Shown: positions 24,658-32,706 of the stretch, one piece after another | How positions within the stretch are numbered: position 1 is the stretch's first letter | How the letters are laid out: the number at the start of each line of letters is the position of its first letter | Assembly (NCBI GenBank): GCA_965207535.1 | Contig: CBDBMR010000010.1 | Location: 62,001 to 126,000 of the forward strand | Reading direction: 5' to 3' | Length of the DNA: 64,000 bases | Source of the DNA: JAJDXO01 sp965207535 | GTDB lineage: Bacteria; Pseudomonadota; Alphaproteobacteria; Rhodospirillales; UBA2165 | Notes under the pieces: model-generated | What the model saw: the letters and a program-made list of their open reading frames with translations, nothing else | Told to the model about the DNA's origin: nothing | The model's database searches: none | Made by a program: the position numbers and the translations under genes

Positions 24658-25404
24658 ATGGAAATGGAAAACCAGGAATTCCCCCTGGGCTGGCGGGCGA
24701 AAATCGGCGTCATTACGCCCACCGAGAATACGGTTACCGAACCGGAATTCAACGCCATGAAACCGCCCGGCGTGACCGTTCATTTCACCCGCATGCCGAT
24801 CCATTTTCATCCCGAAGAGGATAACTATGCGGGCCTGATGGATGATCTGGAGTTGCGCCTGCTGGAACTCCGCAACTGTGCGGTCGATACGGTCGCATAC
24901 AATTGCACCGTCGGCTCCATGGCGTGTCCATCCGATCTTCTCATCGGCAAATTGGAAGAGACGTCCGGCGTAAATGCGGTAACGACGGCAGGATCGATCC
25001 TTGCGGCGCTGAATGCATTGGGTGTTTCGCGTATCGCGTTGGCGACCCCGTATTCCCGAGCGACCAACGAACACGAAAAAGCATATCTCGACGGCCACGG
25101 CATCGAAGTGGTGGACATGATCGGGATGGATTTCAATGAAACGGGCGCCGCCCTGGGCCGGCAATTCGGCGCCGTTCCTCCCAAAAGAATATTCGAACAC
25201 GCGCTTTCCGCCGATCGCCCCGAGGCGGAAGCGATTTTGATCAGCTGCGCCAATTTCGGCTCGGCGGGCGTTGTCGCGGCGTTGGAAAGCAAACTCGAAA
25301 AGCCGGTGATAACCAGCAACATCGTCACTTTATGGGCTGGATTGCGCGCCGCCGGCGTCAACGAACCCATTCAGGGATTTGGCAGTCTGTTGTCGGACAA
25401 ATGA
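24658..25404 (+). CDS. Maleate cis-trans isomerase/Asp-Glu racemase-superfamily protein
   Basis: 248 aa. KIGVITPTENTVTEPEFNAM at the N-terminus matches maleate isomerase and arylmalonate decarboxylase. Both catalytic-type cysteines are present: C83 in YNCTVGS and C197 in LISCANFGS. Two cysteines fit isomerases or racemases; decarboxylases keep only one. GVSRIALATPYS and the C-terminal GFGSLLSDK also fit. GACGGAGGAC precedes ATG 24658. It probably converts maleate (or a derivative) to fumarate in the route started by the preceding monooxygenase (inference). Confidence 0.85.
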   Translation: MEMENQEFPLGWRAKIGVITPTENTVTEPEFNAMKPPGVTVHFTRMPIHFHPEEDNYAGLMDDLELRLLELRNCAVDTVAYNCTVGSMACPSDLLIGKLEETSGVNAVTTAGSILAALNALGVSRIALATPYSRATNEHEKAYLDGHGIEVVDMIGMDFNETGAALGRQFGAVPPKRIFEHALSADRPEAEAILISCANFGSAGVVAALESKLEKPVITSNIVTLWAGLRAAGVNEPIQGFGSLLSDK

Positions 25405-25646
25405 AATGAGTTTCGATTCGTACGGATAGGGTATCCGCCCGACAGCCGCCGCTTCCGGCCGGGACCGGTTCAGGCGGCTATTTGCCGAACGCCGACCCCC
25501 GCCTTGACCCATCCTCCCCCCGTACTACCTTGGTGGTTCACCGCCCTACGGACACTACTGATATGTTGAGGGGGCGGTGATTTACGTTCAGGGCGGAGCC
25601 ATGCAAAATCGAGGGAACGGGCGGAAAGAGACGGGAATCGGAAACC

Positions 25647-26978
25647 ATGAGCGATAGGAAACTGCACTTGGGCGCCTTCATGCGGCCGGTCACCATCCAC
25701 ACCGGGGCGTGGCGCTATCCGGGCGCCCGGGCCGACGCCAATTTCAATTTCGAGGTCATTTGCGCCATGGCCCGGAAGCTGGAGGAGGGGAGGTTCGACG
25801 CCTTCTTCATGGCCGATCACCTGGCCGTCCTCAACATGCCCATGGAGGCCCTCAAGCGGTCCGGCACGGTCACCTCGTTCGAGCCCATGACGCTGCTGCC
25901 GGCGCTGGCCATGGTGACCGAGCATCTGGGGCTCGTCGCCACGGGCTCCACCACCTACGACGAGCCGTTCCACGTCGCCCGCCGGTTCTCGTCGCTGGAT
26001 CACATCTCCGGCGGGCGGGCCGGGTGGAACGTAGTGACCACCGCCAACCCGGACGCGTCGCGGAATTTCGGCCGCGAGGACCACATGGATCACGCCGAGC
26101 GCTACAAGCGGGCGCGGGAGTTCTACGACGTGGTCACCGGGCTGTGGGATTCGTGGGCCGACGATGCGTTCGTCCGCGACCAGGAGAGCGGCATCTTCTT
26201 CGATCCAGAGAAGCTCCACGTGCTCGACCACCGCGGGGACTACCTCTCGGTCCGGGGGCCCTTGAACATCGGCCGCCCGGTGCAGGGCTGGCCGGTGATC
26301 GTCCAGGCGGGCTCCTCCAACGACGGGCGGCAACTGGCGGCGGAGACGGCGGAGGCGGTGTTCACCTCCCACACGGACCTCGCGGCGGGGCAGGCGTTCT
26401 ACGCCGACATCAAGGGGCGGATGGTAAAGGCCGGGCGCGACCCGGACGGCATCCGCATCCTGCCCGCCTGTCTGGTGATCCTCGGCGACGATTTGGCCGA
26501 AGCCAAGGCCAAGCGGGCGAGGCTCGACAGCCTGGTCCACGCCGAGAGCGCCATCGCGTCCCTCTCCATCGCCATCGGCACCGACGCCTCCAAGTTCGAT
26601 CCCGACGCGCCGCTGCCCTCCGACATCCCCGAGAGCAACGCCAGCAAGTCGGGCCGCGAGCGGGCCCTCCGCATGACCGAGGCCGAAGGGCTCACGGTCC
26701 GCCAGCTCGCCCAGCGCCTCGGCGGGTTCTCGGGGCTCTGCCTGATGGGCTCGCCCGAAACGGTCGCCGGCCAGATGGAGGAGTGGCTGGAAACCCGGGG
26801 CAGCGACGGGTTCACCATCATGTTCCCCTACGTGCCGGGCGGGGTGGACGAGTTCGTCGACGGGCTGGTCCCGGTGCTCCAGGAAAGGGGGCTGTTCCGG
26901 ACCGAATACGAGGGCGTAACTTTAAGGGAAAATCTCGGCCTGCCCCGGCCCGAAAACCGGTTCTTCGATGGGCCGTAG
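25647..26978 (+). CDS. LLM-class flavin-dependent monooxygenase (NtaA/SnaA/DszA type)
   Basis: 443 aa. LHLGAFMRPVTIHTGAWRYPGARADANFNFE is the NtaA/DszA-type N-terminus; FDAFFMADHLAVLN, SSLDHISGGRAGWNVVTTANPDASRNFG and VIVQAGSSNDGRQLAAETAEAVFTSH are family blocks. The family includes nitrilotriacetate and dibenzothiophene-sulfone monooxygenases that need a separate NADH:FMN reductase, which is not seen here. The preceding 242-bp gap shows nothing notable. A palindromic repeat separates it from the PhoX-like gene. Confidence 0.9.
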   Translation: MSDRKLHLGAFMRPVTIHTGAWRYPGARADANFNFEVICAMARKLEEGRFDAFFMADHLAVLNMPMEALKRSGTVTSFEPMTLLPALAMVTEHLGLVATGSTTYDEPFHVARRFSSLDHISGGRAGWNVVTTANPDASRNFGREDHMDHAERYKRAREFYDVVTGLWDSWADDAFVRDQESGIFFDPEKLHVLDHRGDYLSVRGPLNIGRPVQGWPVIVQAGSSNDGRQLAAETAEAVFTSHTDLAAGQAFYADIKGRMVKAGRDPDGIRILPACLVILGDDLAEAKAKRARLDSLVHAESAIASLSIAIGTDASKFDPDAPLPSDIPESNASKSGRERALRMTEAEGLTVRQLAQRLGGFSGLCLMGSPETVAGQMEEWLETRGSDGFTIMFPYVPGGVDEFVDGLVPVLQERGLFRTEYEGVTLRENLGLPRPENRFFDGP

Positions 26979-27000
26979 AGGCCGGATTGGCCGGATGCGC

Positions 27001-27151
27001 TCCCCCCCCCCCACCCTCACCCCAACCCTCTCCCAGAGGGAGAGGGAGCTTGCCGTGCGTCCCCTCTCCCCCTTCTTCAGGGGGAGAGGTCGGTCATTTC
27101 CCGCAGGGAATTGACCAGGGTGAGGGGGCCACAAAAACGGGTGAGGGGGGA
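27001..27151. repeat. MITE-like palindromic repeat, family A, copy 2
   Basis: Rearranged copy starting with a C-run and CCACCCTCACC, containing CCCCTCTCCCCC..GGGGGAGAGG, and ending in two GGGTGAGGGGG ends (27118-27128 and 27140-27150). It fills the gap between the monooxygenase and PhoX-like genes. Confidence 0.75.
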
Positions 27152-27196
27152 AAGCTTGAAACACAAATCCGCGCCGCGGCGGAATGGGAGCAAGGA

Positions 27197-29113
27197 ATGC
27201 CTGACCACACGATAACCGAAGCAGAAGACCGGTCGCGCGAGTTCGATCCGGTGGAGGACGATTTCGACGAGTTCCATTTCCCGCGCCCGGAAGAGACCGA
27301 CTTCGCGGCCCTCGCCCGGCAGGAGATTTCGCGCAGGGGCTTCATGGGGGGCGCGGCCGCCGCCGGGGCCGCCGCGTTCGTCGCCGCCACGGCGCCGGCG
27401 TCCGTTCTCGCCAATGAGGACCGCTTCGGCTTCAAGCCGGTCGCCGCCAACACCATGGACACGGTCACCGTGCCGGAAGGCTATAGCTGGCACGTGGTGG
27501 CCCGCTGGGGCGATCCCCTGTGGTCCAGGGGCGCCGAGTTCGACCACGCCACCAGGGGCACCGGCGAAAGCCAGGAGCTGGCCTTCGGCGACAACACCGA
27601 CGGCATGGAGCTGTTCACCGCGGAGGGCCGCTCGATCCTCGCGGTCAACAACGAATATGTGAACTACAAGCTGTTCTTCACCCGGGGCGACAAGGCCGCC
27701 GGCCCGGATGACGTCCGCCGGGGCAAGGCCGCCCACGGCGTTTCCGTGTTCGAGATCGCCCAAGCCGGGGGCAGGTGGCGCATGGTCAAGGACTCGGGGT
27801 ACAACCGGAAGATCACCGCCGATACGCCGATGGAGATCACCGGCCCGGCCCGGGGCCACGAACTGATGAAGACCGAGGCCGACCCCGCCGGCGTCACCGC
27901 CAACGGCACCTGGAACAACTGCGGCAGCGGCCGGACCCCGTGGGGCACCTACCTGACCTGCGAGGAGAACTTCAACGGCTACTTCTCGTCGAGCGACCCC
28001 GATTACAGGCGCTCGGACGAACTCAAGCGCTACGGCGTCAACCTGAAGGACCGGGGCGACGGCTGGGCGATGACCGACGAGCGGTTCGACATCTCCAAAC
28101 ATCCCAACGAGCCCAACCGCTTCGGCTACGTCGTCGAGATCGATCCCCTGGACCCCGCCTCGACGCCCAGGAAGCGCACCGCCCTCGGCCGCTTCAAGCA
28201 CGAGAACGCCGAAGTGGCGCTGGCCGCCGACGGCCGGGTGGTGGTCTATCTCGGCGACGACGAGCGGGGCGAGTTCCTCTACAGGTTCGTCTCCGAGCGC
28301 CCCTACGCGGAAGGCGGCGGCAACGCGGACCTGCTGGAGAGCGGCACGCTCTATGCGGCGAAGTTCCAGAACGCCGGCCGCGGCGAGTGGCTGGAGCTCA
28401 ACCCCCGGACCACGGGGCTAAAGTCCCAAGCGGAAATCTGCATCCACACCCGCCAGGCCGCCTCGGCGGTGAAGGCGACCACCATGGACCGCCCGGAGTG
28501 GGTGGCCGTCAACCCGCTCAAGGCCGAGGCCTATTGCTGCCTGACCAACAACAAGAACCGGGGCAAGAAGCCCAACGCCGGCGGCGACGCAACCCCGGTC
28601 GGCGGGCCCAACCCGCGCGAGGCCAACGATTACGGCCAGATCGTCCGCTGGGTCCCCGACGGCGGCGATCACCTGTCCGACACGTTCGCCTGGGACCTCT
28701 ATGTGGTCGCCGGCAACCCGGCGGTCCATTCGGACGCCAATGGGGGCTCCCCGAACGTGACCAAGGACAACATGTTCAATTCGCCGGACGGCCTCAGGGT
28801 CGACACCCGGGGCATGCTGTGGATCCAGACCGACGGCGACTACTCCAACGCCAAGGGCTTCGCCGGCATGGGCAACAACCAGATGCTCGTCGGCGACCCG
28901 GCCACCGGCGAAATCCAGCGCTTCATGGTCGGGCCCAATCAGTGCGAGATCACCGGGCTCGCCTGGAGCGCCGACCGCCGGACCATGTTCGTCGGCATCC
29001 AGCATCCGGGGGAAAAGGGCCCCGGCAACAGCCACTTCCCGGACGGCGGCGATTCCACGCCCCGCTCGGCCATTATCGCCGTCACCCGGGACGACGGCGG
29101 CGTCATGGGGTAG
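27197..29113 (+). CDS. PhoX-family (DUF839) phosphatase-like protein, Tat-exported
   Basis: 638 aa from ATG 27197, with GGAGCAAGGA upstream. A twin-arginine signal occupies about 45-75 (ISRRGFMGGAAAAGAAAF, cleavage near VLA-NE). PhoX/DUF839 features: VPEGYSWHVVARWGDPLW, NNEYVNYKLFF, NNCGSGRTPWGTYLTCEENFNGYF, GRFKHENAEVALAADGRVVVYLGDDERGEFLYRFVS, and the C-terminal NMFNSPDGLRVDTRGMLWIQTDG. PhoX proteins are Ca/Fe-dependent alkaline phosphatases folded before export. The open frame extends far upstream through the previous gene in another frame, so automatic start choice may be wrong. A role in phosphorus acquisition is likely but not proven. Confidence 0.9.
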   Translation: MPDHTITEAEDRSREFDPVEDDFDEFHFPRPEETDFAALARQEISRRGFMGGAAAAGAAAFVAATAPASVLANEDRFGFKPVAANTMDTVTVPEGYSWHVVARWGDPLWSRGAEFDHATRGTGESQELAFGDNTDGMELFTAEGRSILAVNNEYVNYKLFFTRGDKAAGPDDVRRGKAAHGVSVFEIAQAGGRWRMVKDSGYNRKITADTPMEITGPARGHELMKTEADPAGVTANGTWNNCGSGRTPWGTYLTCEENFNGYFSSSDPDYRRSDELKRYGVNLKDRGDGWAMTDERFDISKHPNEPNRFGYVVEIDPLDPASTPRKRTALGRFKHENAEVALAADGRVVVYLGDDERGEFLYRFVSERPYAEGGGNADLLESGTLYAAKFQNAGRGEWLELNPRTTGLKSQAEICIHTRQAASAVKATTMDRPEWVAVNPLKAEAYCCLTNNKNRGKKPNAGGDATPVGGPNPREANDYGQIVRWVPDGGDHLSDTFAWDLYVVAGNPAVHSDANGGSPNVTKDNMFNSPDGLRVDTRGMLWIQTDGDYSNAKGFAGMGNNQMLVGDPATGEIQRFMVGPNQCEITGLAWSADRRTMFVGIQHPGEKGPGNSHFPDGGDSTPRSAIIAVTRDDGGVMG

Positions 29114-29161
29114 TGCTCGTGGGAGACGGCGGCATCCCCCCCTCACTCTTATTTCTTATGA

Positions 29162-29255
29162 CCCCCTCACCCTGACCCTCTCCCCCTGAAGAAGGGGGAG
29201 AGGGATGCGGAGGCTTGGCGAGCTTGTGAGCCTTAGCCGTAGCTGGGTGAGGGGG
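29162..29255. repeat. MITE-like palindromic repeat, family A, copy 3
   Basis: Ninety-four bp with perfect 10-bp inverted ends (CCCCCTCACC/GGTGAGGGGG), an internal CTCTCCCCCTGAAGAAGGGGGAGAG hairpin at 29178-29202, and the tail GATGCGGAGGCTTGGCGAGC. It is the cleanest copy. The remainder of the 29114-29576 gap holds a GC-rich hairpin-prone stretch (29280-29325) and the peptide ORF at 29406-29471. Confidence 0.85.
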
Positions 29256-29405
29256 ATTTCGAAGCGTCTCGCTCCAATAGAAAACCGCCGCCCCCGCGAG
29301 CCATGGGCGGCGGGGACGGCGGTCGAGTGGAACGTCAGGTGAGGCCGGGGCTGTTATCGATATTCCGCCGGCCGTGAAGATTTCACCCGATGGAGAGATA
29401 CGCTC

Positions 29406-29471
29406 TCAGCAGCCGCGGCAAGGTGCCGATGCCGCCCGGGCTACTCTCGACTTCACCATAGCGTTAGACAT
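29406..29471 (-). CDS. 21-residue peptide ORF with CxxC end and an ideal ribosome site
   Basis: ATG 29471 to TGA 29408-29406 encodes 21 residues starting MSNAMVKSR and ending APCRGC. It is preceded by AAAGGAGGTGATCC (29486-29473), a 14-base perfect complement of the conserved 16S rRNA 3-prime tail, with 7 bases between AGGAGG and ATG. It lies 105 bp downstream of the PhyH stop on the same strand and may be the last cistron of the Mo-oxidoreductase/PhyH transcript. I do not recognise the family; a metal-binding or modified (RiPP-like) peptide is only a guess. The chance of so strong a ribosome site being spurious is low but not zero. Confidence 0.45.
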   Translation of the reverse strand: MSNAMVKSRVARAASAPCRGC

Positions 29472-29576
29472 CGGATCACCTCCTTTCCGTTGTTGCGCCA
29501 ATCAGGAAAGATCAGCAGGCTTGCGCCCGGAAATCAAGAGGCTCGAATAGCGCGCCGGTTTCCAGGGCGGGGCCGC

Positions 29577-30425
29577 CTACCGGAAATTGAACACCGGGTA
29601 GGTCTCCCCGCCGAGCGCCTGACCGTCTTCGTGGGGGGTGGGCCCGTCGCCGACGGCGTCGCGCAACAGCGGCTGGGTCTCGGGGCGGGGGTCGAACGCG
29701 GCCTCGCCGCCGATCCATCGGATGGCGAGCCCGCGGCGGCGGATATCGGCGGTGTTTTCCGGCGCGCCGTGAACACTCATGACGTGGTGGGCGACGAGAT
29801 CGCCGGGCTCCAGGTCCCACGACAGGATTTCATAGCCGTCCCGGTTGCCGTCGATATCGGGCAGCTTCTCGATATCGTCATGGCCGGAGAACCGGCCGTC
29901 GGAGGAGAACGATTCCGGGACGTAGTACTTCCCCCATTTGTGGGAGCCGGCGATATACTCCACGGCGCCCGACTTGATGGTCACCGGATCGAGCGCCACC
30001 CAGGTGGAACAGATGTGATCCGCGCCGCCGCCCTTCAGGGGATAGTACAGCCGGTCCTGGTGCCAGGGCGTCCTGTTGGACCCGCCCGGCTCCTTGGTCA
30101 GGATGAAGTCGTAGAACAGCTGCGCGAAATCCGTGCCCATCAGCCGCGCCGCCACCGCCGCGATGGGGCTCTCGAAGAGGAACGCCTTGAACGCCTCGTT
30201 CCGGGTCCACAGATATTGGCCGCCGAAGAACTGCCCCTCGCCGCCGGTGGTCAGGTCGGTATCGTAGGGCCCCGGGTTCTTCTGCACCCAGTCGGCGGCG
30301 GGCCGCAGCCTCTCGACCCACTCCATGGAAATGGCGCCCCGGATACAGACCGCCCCGTCCCGGCCGTAATCCGCCACATCGGCGTCGGCGACGGGCACGT
30401 CATCGAGTTTGAACGCGCCGTCCAA
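29577..30425 (-). CDS. Phytanoyl-CoA dioxygenase (PhyH)-family Fe(II)/2-oxoglutarate oxygenase
   Basis: 282 aa if translation starts at TTG 30425, which has GGGGAGAAGG about 8 bases upstream; there is no suitable ATG. Iron ligands H122-x-D124 (TPWHQDRLYY) and H219 (MSVHGAPENT), with the 2-oxoglutarate Arg in RRRGLAIRW. DLTTGGEGQFFGGQYLW and VEYIAGSHKWGKYY also fit. It starts 2 bp after the Mo-oxidoreductase stop, so the two are translationally linked. Substrate unknown; members hydroxylate acyl chains, betaines, phosphonates and secondary metabolites. Confidence 0.88.
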   Translation of the reverse strand: MDGAFKLDDVPVADADVADYGRDGAVCIRGAISMEWVERLRPAADWVQKNPGPYDTDLTTGGEGQFFGGQYLWTRNEAFKAFLFESPIAAVAARLMGTDFAQLFYDFILTKEPGGSNRTPWHQDRLYYPLKGGGADHICSTWVALDPVTIKSGAVEYIAGSHKWGKYYVPESFSSDGRFSGHDDIEKLPDIDGNRDGYEILSWDLEPGDLVAHHVMSVHGAPENTADIRRRGLAIRWIGGEAAFDPRPETQPLLRDAVGDGPTPHEDGQALGGETYPVFNFR

Positions 30426-30427
30426 GG

Positions 30428-32509
30428 CTAGGCCTTCTCCCCTTGGGCCTTCTCCACCTGGCAGAGGGACGACTTGAAGCTCGGATAGCCCGAGACCGGA
30501 TCGAGATTGTCGTCCGGGTAGAGGGAGTTGATGTTGGCCTCGCGCCAGCCGTGGGGCGCGTGCACCACGCCGTCCAGGATGATGTCGGTCACCCAGGCCT
30601 TCATCCGGATCGAGTTGACCGGCGAGGAGATCACCACGTCGTCGCCGTCCGAGATGCCCCGCGCCTCCGCATCCTTGGGGTTCATCTGGATTCGCGGATG
30701 GGGCTCGCGCTTGCGCAGGGTCTCCAGGTTGCGGCCCTGGGAATGGGTGAAGTTGTTGCTCCGCCCGCCCGACGTCAGCACCAGGGGATAGTCCTTCGCC
30801 ACATGGGGCGCGCTCACCGGCGACCACTTGGGCTCGCGGTAGACGGGGAGCGCATCCTGGCCGATCCCGTCGAGCTCGGTCGAGGAGAACTCCACCTTGC
30901 CGGTCGGGGTCTTGAAGCCGACCTCCTCGTATTCCCGCTCCCGGCGTTCGCCCAAATCCTCGTTCATGCTCTTGCCGTTCTTGGGCAAATCGTCGAAGCC
31001 CATGGTGAGGGGCGTCATCCGTTCGGCGTAGCTGGCATGAATGTCGCCGCCCCAGAACTGATCGCCGTGACCCAGCGCGGCGGCGAGATCGAACAGCATC
31101 TCCGTATCGCCGTGGGCCGCGCCCCGCGGGCTGACCGCCGCCGGGCGGTACTGCACCCGGCCGGCCAGCGTGGTCACCAGGTCCTGGCGCTCCAGGTGGG
31201 TGGCCGTCGGCAGGAACACCGAGGCCGCGTCGACCGTCGGCGTATCGAAGAAGTCGGCGACCAGGAACACGTCCAGCGTCCTCAGCGCCTTCTCGAGCCG
31301 GTTGGAGTTGGGCCACATCATCAGGTTGGTGCCCATGGCGACCACGCCCTTGATTTTGCCCTGCTCGATGCTCTCGGCCAGCAGCATGGCCTGGCCTTCG
31401 TTGTAGTGATCGACGAAGAGCGGGAACCGCTCATGGCCCATCCGCTTGCCGGGCGCGTTGTCGACGCCGCTGCCGGCGGCGATGCCCTTCTGCTTGAGGC
31501 GTTCCGGCCAGGGCCGGTTGCCGCCCTTGACGTCCAGGTTGCCGGTGAGCGCCGACAGCAGCATCACCGCCCGGTGGGTCTGCAGGCCGTTGGTGTGCTG
31601 GACCAGCGCTTCTTGCGAAATGGTGATCTGCGCCGGCTTGGAGGTGGCGTAGAGCCTCGCCGCGGCAACGATCTTGTCGGCCGGTACCCGGGTGATTTCC
31701 TCGACCCGCTCGGGCGTGAAGTCCTTCACGTACTCCCGGTACTCGTCGAAGCCGTGAGCGTACTCATCGAGGAAGGCCGTGTCCTCCAGTCCCTCGTCCA
31801 GGATCACGTGCGCCCAGCCGAGGGCCAGCGCGCCATCCGTGCCGGGGCGCGGCTGAAGATGAATCTCGGCCGCCTCGGCGATGGAGGTGCGGCGGGGATC
31901 GACGACGATCACCGGCACCTTGCGGGATTCGGCGAGCAGGTAATGCCGGCTGTAGGGGATCAGGCTGTCCTTGGGATTGTTGGACCACACCACCCGGCAC
32001 CTGGCCTCTTCGTGGCGCATGCGGCCGGCCTGGAAGAAGTGGTTGTAGTCCTCGCCGAAGGTGAGTTCGGAGGCGACGAACGTGGCGCCGAAGCAGCAGC
32101 TCGACTCGGTGATGTAGTGGGGGGAGCCGAAGGCGTTGGCGATGCGCCGCATATAGGGCCGGGATTCCTTGGTGTAACCGACCACGAAGGCGACCTTGTC
32201 GGCGCCGTCGTTCCTGCGGATGGCGTCGAGCCGCTCGGCCGCGTTGGCAATGGCGTCGGCCCAGTTGACCATTTGCCAGTCGTCCCCGGCGCGGTCACGG
32301 ATCATGGCGTGGACAAGCCGCTGATCGCTTTCCCGCTGCTCCAGCATGGCGGTCGCCCGAACGCATTCGGGGTGCGAGATGTCGAGAATCTCGTCCCCCT
32401 GGCTCACCACCGTGATCGGACAGTTGGTGGTGCACATGTAGCAGGTGGAATAGGTGGTCTTGGTCTCGTTCAGGCCCTCGGCCGCGGGCCGTGTGACGAC
32501 ATCATCCAT
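30428..32509 (-). CDS. Molybdopterin (bis-MGD) oxidoreductase, single-subunit formate dehydrogenase/assimilatory type
   Basis: 693 aa from ATG 32509 (GGGGGATTGAAGACC upstream); the longer open frame is not coding. An N-terminal [4Fe-4S] site C23-x2-C26-x3-C30...C49 (STCYMCTTNCPI) is followed by Mo-pterin domains. TESSCCFGATF gives C138/C139 near the molybdenum position. Other DMSO-reductase-family blocks are VVWSNNPKDSLIP, VIVVDPRRTSIAEAAEIHLQPRPGTDGALALGW, FDTPTVDAASVFLPTATHLER and SGGRSNNFTHSQGRNLETLRK. No Tat signal is visible, so it is probably cytoplasmic. No small electron-transfer subunit is adjacent. Pairing with a PhyH oxygenase is unusual. Confidence 0.88.
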   Translation of the reverse strand: MDDVVTRPAAEGLNETKTTYSTCYMCTTNCPITVVSQGDEILDISHPECVRATAMLEQRESDQRLVHAMIRDRAGDDWQMVNWADAIANAAERLDAIRRNDGADKVAFVVGYTKESRPYMRRIANAFGSPHYITESSCCFGATFVASELTFGEDYNHFFQAGRMRHEEARCRVVWSNNPKDSLIPYSRHYLLAESRKVPVIVVDPRRTSIAEAAEIHLQPRPGTDGALALGWAHVILDEGLEDTAFLDEYAHGFDEYREYVKDFTPERVEEITRVPADKIVAAARLYATSKPAQITISQEALVQHTNGLQTHRAVMLLSALTGNLDVKGGNRPWPERLKQKGIAAGSGVDNAPGKRMGHERFPLFVDHYNEGQAMLLAESIEQGKIKGVVAMGTNLMMWPNSNRLEKALRTLDVFLVADFFDTPTVDAASVFLPTATHLERQDLVTTLAGRVQYRPAAVSPRGAAHGDTEMLFDLAAALGHGDQFWGGDIHASYAERMTPLTMGFDDLPKNGKSMNEDLGERREREYEEVGFKTPTGKVEFSSTELDGIGQDALPVYREPKWSPVSAPHVAKDYPLVLTSGGRSNNFTHSQGRNLETLRKREPHPRIQMNPKDAEARGISDGDDVVISSPVNSIRMKAWVTDIILDGVVHAPHGWREANINSLYPDDNLDPVSGYPSFKSSLCQVEKAQGEKA

Positions 32510-32706
32510 GGTCTTCAATCCCCCCGGAAAACCCGGTCGCTCGAATGTGGATTCAACAGTGCCGAATACCGGCGTCTGACTGTGAAGCCCGAGTTGACCA
32601 TATCGTTGCAAATGCATCAAGTTGAGAAGGTGGGGGGGGGGCAACGTGACATGGAGGTGATCCAGGCTCTGCCGGACGCCGGAGCCAACGGGATCGATGC
32701 CGGGCC

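Noticed and set aside
25709..27196. Long upstream extension of the PhoX-like frame through the monooxygenase gene
   Set aside because: The Tat signal and ribosome site fix the PhoX start at 27197; upstream residues are an out-of-frame reading of the monooxygenase and of the palindromic repeat.
29473..29486. GGATCACCTCCTTT on the plus strand, identical to the 16S rRNA 3-prime end
   Set aside because: No 16S sequence precedes it and no tRNA or 23S follows. Read on the minus strand it is an ideal ribosome-binding site for the 21-codon ORF.
30428..32509. Possible selenocysteine in the formate-dehydrogenase-like Mo enzyme
   Set aside because: The Mo-ligand region TESSCCFGATF is encoded by ordinary Cys codons and the frame has no internal TGA.
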